From NCBI GenBank assembly GCA_023388965.1, contig JAEWFF010000037.1, forward strand, positions 1 to 14,042: DNA of 14,042 bases, written 5' to 3'. The stretch is from Pseudomonadota bacterium. Its GTDB lineage: Bacteria; Pseudomonadota; Alphaproteobacteria; Rhizobiales; Methylopilaceae. Below the pieces are notes generated by a model. The model made no database searches and was not told where the DNA came from. It saw nothing but the letters and a program-made list of their open reading frames with translations. Shown piece after piece: positions 6,341 to 12,742 of the stretch (positions are counted from its first letter, which is position 1; each line of letters begins with the position of its first letter). The position numbers were made by a program, and so were the translations under genes.

Positions 6341-7774
6341 ATGACGGCGCCCGGCATCCTCTGGCTGACCCGTGATTTTCGTCTGCATGACAACCCCGCG
6401 CTTCAGGCCGCCATTGCCGATGGTCCACTGCTGCCGGTTTTCATCATCGACCGGCTGACCATGACGCAGGGCGCGGCCAGCCGCTGGCGGCTGATGCGCG
6501 CGCTGCAATCGCTGGATGCCACCCTTCGGCAACGCACCGGCGGCAAGGGCATCACGATCCTGCGCGGCGAGGCGGATGAGATCCTGCCACCGTTGATGAA
6601 GCGGCTGGGAGTGCGCAGGCTGCACCAGTCCGACTGGCCCACATCCGAAATGCGGACGCTGCAAGGCCGCATGCGGGCGGCCCTGCGGCCTGCGGGTGCC
6701 GAGCTGGTCCTGCATCCGGGCCATCTTCTGGTGCACCCCCGGGCGATCCGAACAGGCAATGGGGGCGCCTATCGGGTCTATTCCCCCTTTGCGCGGGCAG
6801 TGCGGCAGCTCGGCCCCGATCGGCCCGCCGCTGACGCGCCGCGGCGGATCACAGCTTGCACCGAGCCGCTTCAGGGGCTTGATCCACTGAAACTGGATCT
6901 CGCTCCGGACCTGCACCGTGGCCGCGCCGCCTTGGAGCAGTTTGCCCCGCCTGCGGGCGAAGGCGCCGCGCTTGCCCGGCTGGACGACTTTCTCGACCGA
7001 GCCTCTGCCTATCCCGGCGGGCGTGATCGCCCCGATCTCGACGCGACTTCCGGCCTCTCCGATCATCTTGCGGTGGGAGAAATCAGTCCACGCGTGGTCT
7101 GGGCCAGAGCCATGCTGAGGGCCGAGGTGTCGCCCGAACACGCAGCCGGCATCGGCAAGTTCCTGTCCGAAGTGATCTGGCGCGACTTTTCCTGGCATCT
7201 GCTGATCGAGTTCCCGCAGATGCCGGTTGCCTGCTGCCGTCCCGAATGGGAGGGCTTTCCCTGGCGCAAAGACGCCCCCGAGCTGATCGGCTGGCAGCGG
7301 GCGGAAACCGGGGTGGCGCTGGTCGATGCCGGATTGCGCCAGATGTGGTTGACGGGCCGGATGCACAACCGCGTGCGCATGGTGGTTGCAAGCTGGCTGA
7401 CCAAGCATCTGCTGATCGACTGGCGCGCGGGGCTGGCGCATTTTGCCGATTGCCTGACCGATTGGGACCCGGCCGCCAATGCGATGAACTGGCAATGGGT
7501 GGCGGGCTGCGGCCCCGATGCGGCGCCCTATTTCCGCATCTTCAACCCCGAGAGGCAGGCGGAACAATACGACCCTCAGGGCGATTATCGCCGGCGCTGG
7601 CTTGCTGGATTTGACGGTGCCTCTTACCCAGAGGCTGAGGTCTGGCTGCAAAGCATTCCACCGGCGTGGAACCGCGGACCTTGGCTCCCCGGTCCCCCAT
7701 CCATGCTGGCCAAGGGGCGCAATGCCGCGCTGGCGGCCTTGGCACAGTTTCGCGCCACCATATCGGAGACCTGA
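6341..7774 (+). CDS. phrB: Deoxyribodipyrimidine photolyase (class I CPD photolyase)
   Basis: This 477-aa light-driven repair enzyme splits cyclobutane pyrimidine dimers using reduced FAD. The N-terminal antenna-binding alpha/beta domain spans about 1-130 and begins with LWLTRDFRLHDNPAL. The FAD-binding region has TSGLSDHLAVGEISPR (about 236-251), the LSEVIWRDFSWHLL helix, TGRMHNRVRMVVASWL (about 337-352), and NWQWVAGCGPDAAPYFRIFN (about 382-401). These are the signatures of class I enzymes, and the length is typical. ATG follows the CFA-like gene's TGA with no gap. A photolyase is a well-known RpoE target in Rhodobacter (phrA there), which supports the regulon reading. No key motif appears damaged. 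Confidence 0.95.
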   Translation: MTAPGILWLTRDFRLHDNPALQAAIADGPLLPVFIIDRLTMTQGAASRWRLMRALQSLDATLRQRTGGKGITILRGEADEILPPLMKRLGVRRLHQSDWPTSEMRTLQGRMRAALRPAGAELVLHPGHLLVHPRAIRTGNGGAYRVYSPFARAVRQLGPDRPAADAPRRITACTEPLQGLDPLKLDLAPDLHRGRAALEQFAPPAGEGAALARLDDFLDRASAYPGGRDRPDLDATSGLSDHLAVGEISPRVVWARAMLRAEVSPEHAAGIGKFLSEVIWRDFSWHLLIEFPQMPVACCRPEWEGFPWRKDAPELIGWQRAETGVALVDAGLRQMWLTGRMHNRVRMVVASWLTKHLLIDWRAGLAHFADCLTDWDPAANAMNWQWVAGCGPDAAPYFRIFNPERQAEQYDPQGDYRRRWLAGFDGASYPEAEVWLQSIPPAWNRGPWLPGPPSMLAKGRNAALAALAQFRATISET

Positions 7775-7775
7775 A

Positions 7776-8486
7776 ATGAATGACCGCAACGCAAGGATCA
7801 TCATACTGCTGTTGGCTGTGGGTTTCGCCGTTTCGCCCGTCCTGTCGAATGGCTTTGGCGGCTTTTACACGGAAAGCTTTCCCGTGCAGGTGGACCGCTG
7901 GCCCGCCCAACCCGTTGGATGGGCCTTTTCAATCTGGGGGCTGATCTATTTGGGGCTGATTCTTGCCTCGGTATGGGCTCTTTGGCGCCCTGAAACCATG
8001 CCGGGCTGGGGGCGCGCTGCCTGGCCCCATGGCATCAGCCTGTTCATCGGCGTGTTCTGGATCGAGGCTGCCCTCCGTTCCCCATCGATCGCCACGGCGA
8101 TGATCCTGGTGATGGCGGCGGCTGCGATCATGGCGATGCTGCGGGTCGGGCCCGGCTGGCGCGAATGGGCACCCATCGGGCTATACACCGGCTGGCTGAC
8201 GGCTGCATCAGGGGTCGCCCTGTCGGTGGTGGCGACGGGATATGGCATATTGCCGCCGCGAACAGCCGCCATTGCGCTGATCATTTGCGTCCTGATTGCG
8301 GCTGTTGCGGTCGCCTTCGTCCGTCCGCACGTCTGGTCCTATCGCGCCGGTGTCATCTGGGCATTGTTCGGCGTCATTGTGGCCAATGCGGGCGCCGGCG
8401 ACTGGCTGATCGCCATGATCTGCGGCGCGGGAATCATCATGCTCGCAATGTTCGACCGGTTCATCCCCAAATCCAGCCGCGGCTGA
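7776..8486 (+). CDS. TspO/MBR-like tryptophan-rich membrane protein (long form)
   Basis: This 236-aa polytopic membrane protein has about seven hydrophobic segments, near residues 8-26, 48-68, 85-101, 106-122, 133-155, 163-181 and 190-226 (the last may be two helices). It contains 14 tryptophans and the segment PAQPVGWAFSIWGLIYLGLI (44-63), which recalls the Pro-Gly-Trp-Trp pattern of TspO. It is clearly longer than the roughly 160-aa classical TspO, so it belongs to a diverged branch, and the family assignment is moderate. It starts one base after the photolyase stop and so ends the operon; a hairpin terminator follows. TspO proteins bind porphyrins and have been tied to light and oxygen signalling in Rhodobacter. 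A porphyrin- or photo-stress-related role here is inference. Confidence 0.7.
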   Translation: MNDRNARIIILLLAVGFAVSPVLSNGFGGFYTESFPVQVDRWPAQPVGWAFSIWGLIYLGLILASVWALWRPETMPGWGRAAWPHGISLFIGVFWIEAALRSPSIATAMILVMAAAAIMAMLRVGPGWREWAPIGLYTGWLTAASGVALSVVATGYGILPPRTAAIALIICVLIAAVAVAFVRPHVWSYRAGVIWALFGVIVANAGAGDWLIAMICGAGIIMLAMFDRFIPKSSRG

Positions 8487-8501
8487 TCGCTATAAAACGC
8501 T

Positions 8502-8524
8502 ACCCCGGCTGATACAGCCGGGGT
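8502..8524. terminator. Bidirectional intrinsic terminator between convergent genes
   Basis: A perfect 10-bp stem, ACCCCGGCTG (8502-8511) and CAGCCGGGGT (8515-8524), has a 3-base loop. It lies in the 75-base space between the end of the TspO-like gene (+) and the fasciclin gene (-). On the minus strand it is followed within a few bases by TTTT; on the plus strand the T content after it is weaker. It probably serves both transcripts. Confidence 0.8.
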
Positions 8525-8561
8525 CTATCTGGTTTACATATGATCAACTGTGCCATTCGCC

Positions 8562-9047
8562 TCAGTTGGCAGGAGGCATGATCACCGCGTCGATGACATG
8601 AATCACTCCGTTCGAGGCCGCGATATCGGCCGTGGTGATGTTGGCGTCATTGACTTTCGCGCCGCCATCAAGCGTGAAGGTCACCTCGCCGCCCTGAACC
8701 GTGGCTGCCGACATCCCCTCGGTCAGATCCGAAGACATGACCGCACCCGGAACCACGTGATAGGTCAGGATCGAGACCAGTTGATCCTTGTTTTCCGGCT
8801 TCAGCAGCGTGTCCACGGTCCCTTCGGGAAGGGCCGCAAAGGCCGCGTCCGTCGGCGCGAAGACAGTGAAGGGACCTTCACCTTTCAGCGTGTCCACCAG
8901 CCCGGCCGCCTGAACCGCAGCAACCAGCGTCGTGAAATCGCCCGCGGCAACTGCCGTATCAACAATGTCCGAGGTCGCATCTTGCGCCATGGCGGCACCT
9001 GCCAGCATGGTCGTCGCCGCAGCCCCCATCAGAAACTTGCGTAGCAT
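8562..9047 (-). CDS. Secreted fasciclin (FAS1) domain protein
   Basis: This is a 161-aa periplasmic or extracellular protein with one FAS1 domain. Residues 1-21 form a classical signal peptide (basic MLRKF start, hydrophobic core, cleavage after AMA, mature protein starting QDATSD). The FAS1 hallmarks are FTVFAPTDAAFAALP (60-74), YHVVPG (96-101) and NGVIHVIDAVIMP (146-158). ATG 9047 was chosen because a GGAGA box lies about 7 bases upstream and the signal peptide starts there; an upstream start at 9089 would bury it. The gene is monocistronic, convergent to the stress operon, and preceded by a TGATCC-type promoter. FAS1 domains mediate adhesion or matrix interaction; the ligand here is unknown. 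Confidence 0.93.
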   Translation of the reverse strand: MLRKFLMGAAATTMLAGAAMAQDATSDIVDTAVAAGDFTTLVAAVQAAGLVDTLKGEGPFTVFAPTDAAFAALPEGTVDTLLKPENKDQLVSILTYHVVPGAVMSSDLTEGMSAATVQGGEVTFTLDGGAKVNDANITTADIAASNGVIHVIDAVIMPPAN

Positions 9048-9108
9048 TCCGTTTCTCCATTGTGTCAAGTAGTGTTTCGCAGAGGACAATATCCGTACCC
9101 TCCATCGT

Positions 9109-9137
9109 CATTACGCAGGTCGCCCCCGGACGGATCA
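9109..9137 (-). promoter_or_regulatory. Putative sigma-E promoter of the fasciclin gene
   Basis: On the minus strand TGATCC (9137-9132), an 18-base spacer and TAATG (9113-9109). The predicted start near 9102 gives a leader of about 55 bases to ATG 9047. It has the same hexamer and exactly the same spacing as the promoter at 3064-3092, about 6 kb away, which argues against coincidence. Confidence 0.6.
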
Positions 9138-9556
9138 AACTTGCGGACAGGAAAAATTCGATTTGCGTGCGCGGATGTCCAAATCGACCAGATCATGCCG
9201 GAAGCAGCAGGTGTGTCAGACATTCCCTGGCACTAGAGCGGGATGAGGAAAAGTGTGAAGCGGTTTTCCGCCCGCATCCTGCTCTATCTCTTTGGAATCG
9301 ATCGCGCTTATGTATTCAGGTCGATTCGACCTGAATTCATCGCGATCTATGGCACCATGGCGCCGTGCGGCCGTAACGTGTGACAGGCTCACGCTTGGTG
9401 AACATTTGTGCCCATTTCCGCACGCGACATGTGGCGCCGCAACTGCCATCGTCGCCCTGCCGCTTTTTTACATCGTGAATCTTTGAGATTGGCCGGGCGG
9501 TGCCCTGCGGTCGAGGCGTCTGGCGCTTCCTTCAATGCCACTGCCCGGTCCGGTTT
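9138..9556. other. Intergenic region between the stress island and the prophage
   Basis: I see no convincing gene here on either strand; the short open frames have no family resemblance or ribosome binding site. It holds the composite palindromic repeat at 9234-9350. The end of the prophage should lie between about 9350 and 9556, but no tRNA, integrase or obvious attachment core could be recognised. Confidence 0.6.
9234..9350. repeat. Composite intergenic palindromic repeat (alphaproteobacterial hairpin-repeat type)
   Basis: There are two back-to-back palindromes. The first has arms TAGAGCGGGATG (9234-9245) and CATCCTGCTCTA (9275-9286), 11 of 12 paired, with an inner GGAAAA/TTTTCC pair at 9247-9252 and 9264-9269. 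The second is a perfect 11-bp arm pair, ATTCAGGTCGA (9314-9324) and its reverse complement (9326-9336) around one central base, inside outer arms GATCGCG (9300-9306) and CGCGATC (9341-9347). The AGAGC...GCTCT hairpin with AAAAGTGTGAAGCGGTTTTC in its loop resembles a short repeat common between genes in Rhizobiales and relatives. Such repeats are usually non-coding. Confidence 0.75.
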
Positions 9557-9716
9557 TCAGTGGCACGCGCGCGCCTGGTCGCGCGTGACAGCGTATTCGC
9601 TCAGCATTTCCGCGATCATTGATCCCTCCGGTAGCCGGGCCAGTTCCTCGGCTGCCCGCGCCTGGAACTCCCGGCCATACTCGACCACGGGCGGGCACGT
9701 CGCGAGCCTGCCGTCC

Positions 9717-9803
9717 TCAGAACGAACCGTCCCGCAGCCGTTCAGCAAGCTCGTGGTGATCGCGAGGACGGCGAGCCGCCACTTCCAGCATCCGGCGTTG
9801 GAC
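9717..9803 (-). pseudogene. i-spanin-like gene, 3' fragment (beyond the IS)
   Basis: This fragment encodes the last residues of the interrupted membrane protein (QRRMLEVAARRPRDHHELAE, then RLRDGSF and TGA at 9719-9717). Joining 11375-11197 to 9795-9717, with one copy of the duplication kept, restores a single 85-codon frame plus stop, which proves that the two parts were one gene. The basic, charged C-terminus would be periplasmic in an i-spanin. It is now separated from its start by 1393 bases. Confidence 0.8.
9796..9803. repeat. 8-bp target site duplication of the IS256 element, left copy
   Basis: CGTTGGAC lies directly before the left inverted repeat; an identical copy follows the right inverted repeat at 11197-11204. 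Eight bases is the usual duplication length for the IS256 family. Confidence 0.95.
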
Positions 9804-9830
9804 GGTCGTGTCTCGGAAGTGGTGGAAATT
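9804..9830 (+). repeat. IS256 left terminal inverted repeat
   Basis: It begins GGTCGTGTCTCGGAAGTGGT and pairs with 11170-11196 at 24 of 27 positions, with mismatches at positions 10, 13 and 15 from the outer end. Confidence 0.9.
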
Positions 9831-9903
9831 TGAAGGCGGCGTAATCTCCGGGTGAACTGACACCCACCCAACCGGCGGCGCCAACCGCCAGGGAGATCAC
9901 GCC

Positions 9904-11130
9904 ATGAAGCAGAATATCGACAGCTCGCCCTTTTCGCTACTGCCCGACGCAAGCGGGTATGATCCGATCGAGGATCGCCTGCGGGCGAATGTCCGTGCCA
10001 CCATCGAGGCCATGTTCGAAGAGGAACTGGCCGTCTTTCTTGGTCGGCTTCGTTACGGCCGCGGCAACGAGCGGGCCAAGGGCTACCGCCACGGGCATCG
10101 CGACCGACAGCTGACCGGCACATTCGGCACCGAGACGGTGCGGGTTCCTCGTGCCCGGATCGAGAACGAGGCCGGCAAGATCACCGAATGGCGCTCGAAG
10201 GCACTGCCGCGCTACCAGCGGCTGACCAAAAAGGCCGAGGCCCTGATCGCGGCGGTCTACCTGGCCGGAACCAACACGCGCCGGGTCAAGCGGGCGCTGT
10301 TCGGACTGTTCGAGGGGGCGGTGAGCAAGGACGTGGTCAGCCGCGCCTGGCGCAAGGTGAAGGTCGACTGGGACGCCTGGTCCACCCGCGACCTGGCCGA
10401 GGAGGATATCGTGCGGCTCATTCTCGACGGCACCGTCATAAAGACCCGGCTGGACCGCAAGGCCACCAATATCTCGGTACTGGCGGCGATCGGTGTTCGG
10501 CGCGACGGACAAAAGGTGCTCCTCTCAATCAGGAACATGGGCGGCGAAAGCACGGCTGCCTGGAGCCAATTCCTCGCCGATCTGGATGCGCGGGGCCTGA
10601 GGCGGCCCGAGTTCGTGATCGTTGACGGCGCCCCCGGCTTGGAGGCCGCGCTCCTGGCGCTCTGGGGCGGGGACCTGCCCATCCAGCGCTGCACGGTTCA
10701 CAAGCACCGCAACCTGCTTGGCCACGCGCCCAAGCGCCTGCATGACGAGCTGAGCGAAGACTACCGCGACATGATCTATGCTGACACCGCCGCCGAGATC
10801 GAGACGCGCCGCAAGGCCTTTCTTCGCAAGTGGAAGCTGAAGTGCCGGGCCGTGGCCGACAGCCTCGAGGAAGCGGGCGACCGGCTCTTCAGCTTCACCC
10901 GCCTCGATCCTTCGCAATGGAAGTCGGCAAGGACCACCAATGCCATCGAGCGTTTGAACGAGGAATGCCGGCGCCGCATCAAGACCCAGACCGTGCTGCC
11001 CTGCGCCGAAACCGTGCCGATGCTGCTCTGGGCGCTGCTGGCTTCCGGTCAGATCCAGATGCGAAAGGTCGATGGCTGGGAAACCCTGTCCCAGCCTCTC
11101 GAGCCAATGTCCCTTGACCTCGCGGCCTGA
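9904..11130 (+). CDS. IS256-family (mutator-type) transposase
   Basis: This 408-aa DDE transposase catalyses copy-out movement of the surrounding element. The acidic triad can be placed at Asp175 (ILDGTVIKT), Asp241 (VIVDGAPGLEAAL) and Glu349 (TTNAIERLNEECRRRIK). The family's CxxH motif is Cys263-His266 (RCTVHKHRN), and the N-terminal DNA-binding region includes KGYRHGHRDRQLTGTFGTET. Length is typical and there is no frameshift. GGGAG about 8 bases before the ATG serves as ribosome binding site. It is the only gene in the element. Confidence 0.97.
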   Translation: MKQNIDSSPFSLLPDASGYDPIEDRLRANVRATIEAMFEEELAVFLGRLRYGRGNERAKGYRHGHRDRQLTGTFGTETVRVPRARIENEAGKITEWRSKALPRYQRLTKKAEALIAAVYLAGTNTRRVKRALFGLFEGAVSKDVVSRAWRKVKVDWDAWSTRDLAEEDIVRLILDGTVIKTRLDRKATNISVLAAIGVRRDGQKVLLSIRNMGGESTAAWSQFLADLDARGLRRPEFVIVDGAPGLEAALLALWGGDLPIQRCTVHKHRNLLGHAPKRLHDELSEDYRDMIYADTAAEIETRRKAFLRKWKLKCRAVADSLEEAGDRLFSFTRLDPSQWKSARTTNAIERLNEECRRRIKTQTVLPCAETVPMLLWALLASGQIQMRKVDGWETLSQPLEPMSLDLAA

Positions 11131-11169
11131 CTGGAGCCATCGTTACATGCCCGGAGCCCGCTGCTCGGC

Positions 11170-11196
11170 AATTTCCACCACATTCGCGACACGACC
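11170..11196 (-). repeat. IS256 right terminal inverted repeat
   Basis: On the minus strand it reads GGTCGTGTCGCGAATGTGGT and onward, the mate of the left repeat. It lies 39 bases after the transposase stop. Confidence 0.9.
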
Positions 11197-11204
11197 CGTT
11201 GGAC
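11197..11204. repeat. 8-bp target site duplication of the IS256 element, right copy
   Basis: CGTTGGAC, identical to 9796-9803. On the minus strand it begins with the G of the lost o-spanin ATG. Confidence 0.95.
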
Positions 11205-11375
11205 ATCATTGGCCTTCTCCATGGTTTCAAGGCGTTCGGCGAGGCGTCCCGCTCGCTCCCCGGAGCGCCGAAGCGAAAGCAGGAACAGGAGCACTGCCAG
11301 CGCGATGGCTCCGTAGCGCAGCGCCGCCCGCATCCATGGGCTCGTGGCGATCCCGGTGAGGAGCCCGCCGATCAA
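11197..11375 (-). pseudogene. i-spanin-like small membrane protein, 5' fragment interrupted by IS256
   Basis: This is the first 59-60 residues of an 85-aa prophage lysis protein: a membrane helix at about 20-34 (YGAIALAVLLFLLSL) followed by a charged, heptad-like stretch ERAGRLAERLETMEKANDVQ, as in i-spanins of the Rz type. The start is TTG, overlapping the endolysin stop as TTGA; an internal ATG at residue 15 is an alternative. After the insertion the frame runs 48 codons into the IS and stops at 11049, so a 108-residue fusion lacking the native C-terminus could still be made. The spanin call rests on topology, position after the endolysin and the embedded lipoprotein frame rather than on strong motif identity. 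Confidence 0.75.
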
Positions 11376-12046
11376 CGCCGCCCCCGCTTCCAGTCATCGA
11401 GCCGAGCGTAGATCGTGACCGCGATCCCGATGAGAGCGAAGGCGATGAAGACCCAGCGCAGAGTGTCGAGATATGGCACGAGTGGCAGGATAGCGGTCTG
11501 AGTCTCGGCCAACACGCTCTGCGTGACCTCAACGCCCGCAGCACCGAGTGTCGCCACTCCGGCCGCGCCACCGCCCTTCATCGTGCGGCTGTCGGCCAGC
11601 AACTCGCGCGCTGGCGGCGTTTCCGCTGCGAATGCCACCGTTCGCACCGGGAAGCGCTCGCCCCACTGACGCGCCGGGCCGAGGTCGACGTGGATGAAGC
11701 CCGAGCGCGGGTAGAAGCCGAAACCGAGGAACCCGACCTCCCGCGCCGCGGCCTCGAACGCCACCGGGTCGTGGTTCGTCATGGCGATGTCGAAGGCGGC
11801 GCCGTCCATGTGCTTCGACCGGGTCGCGCCGCCGACAGCGCGGTTGTGCTCGGGGCTGCGATAGGCCGAACGCACGATCAGCGGCTTGCCCAGCCGGTCG
11901 CGCAGCGCCTGCAGTCTGTCGAGCGCCGGCGCGTTGACGAGCAGCTTGCCAGTGCCGCGGCAGGCGATTTCGGCTGGGCTGAAGTTCGGCCAGCGCCAGG
12001 CACCGTCGGGCACGTCACGCCAATGACGGTAGAAGGTCGTGGTCAT
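11372..12046 (-). CDS. Prophage endolysin: M15 peptidase with C-terminal transmembrane segment
   Basis: This 224-aa zinc D,D/L,D-type peptidase (peptidase M15, D-Ala-D-Ala carboxypeptidase fold) cuts peptidoglycan stem peptides or cross-links. The Zn motif SKHMDGAAFD gives His79 and Asp86, and FIHVDLG gives His119 and Asp121; the preceding VRSAYRSPEHNRAVGG segment is typical. After the catalytic domain (about 15-135) come an Ala/Gly-rich linker and one hydrophobic helix at about 196-214 with a basic tail (DDWKRGRR). ATG 12046 was chosen because GGAGG lies 6 bases upstream; the longer frame to 12112 is poor. The stop overlaps the i-spanin TTG start. The membrane helix suggests membrane tethering or a built-in holin-like part. 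Confidence 0.92.
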   Translation of the reverse strand: MTTTFYRHWRDVPDGAWRWPNFSPAEIACRGTGKLLVNAPALDRLQALRDRLGKPLIVRSAYRSPEHNRAVGGATRSKHMDGAAFDIAMTNHDPVAFEAAAREVGFLGFGFYPRSGFIHVDLGPARQWGERFPVRTVAFAAETPPARELLADSRTMKGGGAAGVATLGAAGVEVTQSVLAETQTAILPLVPYLDTLRWVFIAFALIGIAVTIYARLDDWKRGRR

Positions 12047-12118
12047 ACGCGTCCTCCAAACGGAAAAACCCGCCTTCGAGGGCGTGTGTTCTGAACAATT
12101 GATCGACGGCAACGCGCA

Positions 12119-12394
12119 TTACGGCCCGCTGCCAAAGATCCTGAGCTTGAGAACGATGCCGGCGAGCAGCGTCAGCATCACGCCGGTTGTGATCATGCGG
12201 ACTGCCGTCTGCATCGCGGTGCGGCGCACCAGTCGGATGCAGTCCACCAGGGAGCGGAGGTCGCGGATGTCGAGCGCGGCTTCATCGCCATCGAGGCCAA
12301 GGTCAGCGAGGGCCCGTTTCGCGCCTTGCTCGGCGGCCCGGACCAACAATGCTTCCAGTTCGGCATCCGACCGATCAGAACTGTGCGGTGTCAT
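12119..12394 (-). CDS. Small prophage protein with C-terminal membrane helix (candidate holin; DUF6127-like)
   Basis: This 91-aa protein has an acidic/basic helical N-terminal part (about 8-60, with SDAELEALLVRAAEQGAKRA and LDIRDLRSLVDCIRLVRRTA) and a single hydrophobic helix at about 64-84 ending in a short LRIFGSGP tail. The size, one helix and position just upstream of the endolysin make a holin or lysis accessory role possible; the DUF6127 resemblance is from memory only. ATG 12394 has GGGAGG about 6 bases before it; ATG 12409 is the alternative. Confidence 0.7.
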   Translation of the reverse strand: MTPHSSDRSDAELEALLVRAAEQGAKRALADLGLDGDEAALDIRDLRSLVDCIRLVRRTAMQTAVRMITTGVMLTLLAGIVLKLRIFGSGP

Positions 12395-12419
12395 CGGCGC
12401 CTCCCGCATCCTGCGCCTC

Positions 12420-12740
12420 TCACGCCTCGGCCAGCATCTCGAGACAGGCGCCGTCTTCGCTGGGCCGAGGGTCTTCCTTCAGGTCGAAGATCACCGCATC
12501 GATGACGACGCGCCATTCGGAGGTGATGGCGCGGGTCTCGGCGCTGGCACGGACCGTCAGGATAGCCGGCGACTTCGAGACCAGCCGTGCCTGCATGACA
12601 GCCTCGGAGCCGCGCAGGTAATGGACATGGCACCACAGGGTGAAGCGATCTTCCCATCCCTGGATCAGCATCCCGTCCGGATCGCGGATCATCACCGCCT
12701 CCTGGAAGATGGCCCTGCGCCGCAGGCGCCCGGCAACCAT
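12420..12740 (-). CDS. Phage head-tail adaptor (head closure) protein
   Basis: A 106-aa protein of the SPP1 gp16 / HK97-type head-tail joining family, which caps the connector after packaging. Recognisable parts are the N-terminal AGRLRRRAIFQEAV, the WEDRFTLWCHVHYLRGSEAV segment, and the IDAVIFDLKEDPRPS C-terminal strand. A GTG at 12746 overlapping the upstream stop (GTGA) is an equally possible start and adds two residues. It lies directly downstream of the gp6-like connector, the standard order in siphovirus head modules. Confidence 0.85.
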   Translation of the reverse strand: MVAGRLRRRAIFQEAVMIRDPDGMLIQGWEDRFTLWCHVHYLRGSEAVMQARLVSKSPAILTVRASAETRAITSEWRVVIDAVIFDLKEDPRPSEDGACLEMLAEA

Positions 12741-12742
12741 GC

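Larger units (their letters stand above)
9557..9803 (-). pseudogene. o-spanin (Rz1-like) lipoprotein, start codon removed by IS256 insertion
   Basis: After restoring the uninterrupted sequence this is an 82-aa lipoprotein starting MSNAGCWKWRLAVLAITTSL, with a lipobox-like LLNGC placing the lipidated cysteine at residue 24. The mature part is CPPVVEYGREFQARAAEELA and then LPEGSMIAEMLSEYAVTRDQ, a pattern I recognise from lysis-region proteins of Rhodobacteraceae prophages. It lies in the +1 frame inside the i-spanin-like gene, the classic Rz/Rz1 embedded arrangement. The ATG straddles the insertion point: its A and T stay on the far side (11206-11205), and only the G, first base of the target duplication, remains at 9803. 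The remaining frame is open into the IS but has no native start, so expression is unlikely. Confidence 0.75.
9804..11196 (+). mobile_element. Complete IS256-family insertion sequence
   Basis: The 1393-bp element is bounded by terminal inverted repeats of 27 bp (9804-9830 and 11170-11196, 24 of 27 identical, outer bases GGTCGTGTC) and flanked by an 8-bp direct duplication. It encodes one uninterrupted transposase read opposite to the prophage genes. The intact ends, identical duplications and full-length transposase indicate a recent and possibly still mobile insertion. Confidence 0.96.

Noticed and set aside
5159..7804. Very long open frame on the minus strand (881 codons)
   Set aside because: It is antisense to the CFA-like and photolyase genes, both with clear family motifs. 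GC-rich third positions leave the opposite frame free of stops, and its translation has no recognisable domain.
9292..9486. Plus-strand frame ending in a hydrophobic AIVALPLFYIVNL tail
   Set aside because: It begins inside the palindromic repeat, has no ribosome binding site and shows no other protein-like pattern.
9408..9833. Plus-strand frame of 141 codons opposite the spanin remnants
   Set aside because: It runs across the IS left end and antisense to the restored lysis genes, so it is a chance frame.
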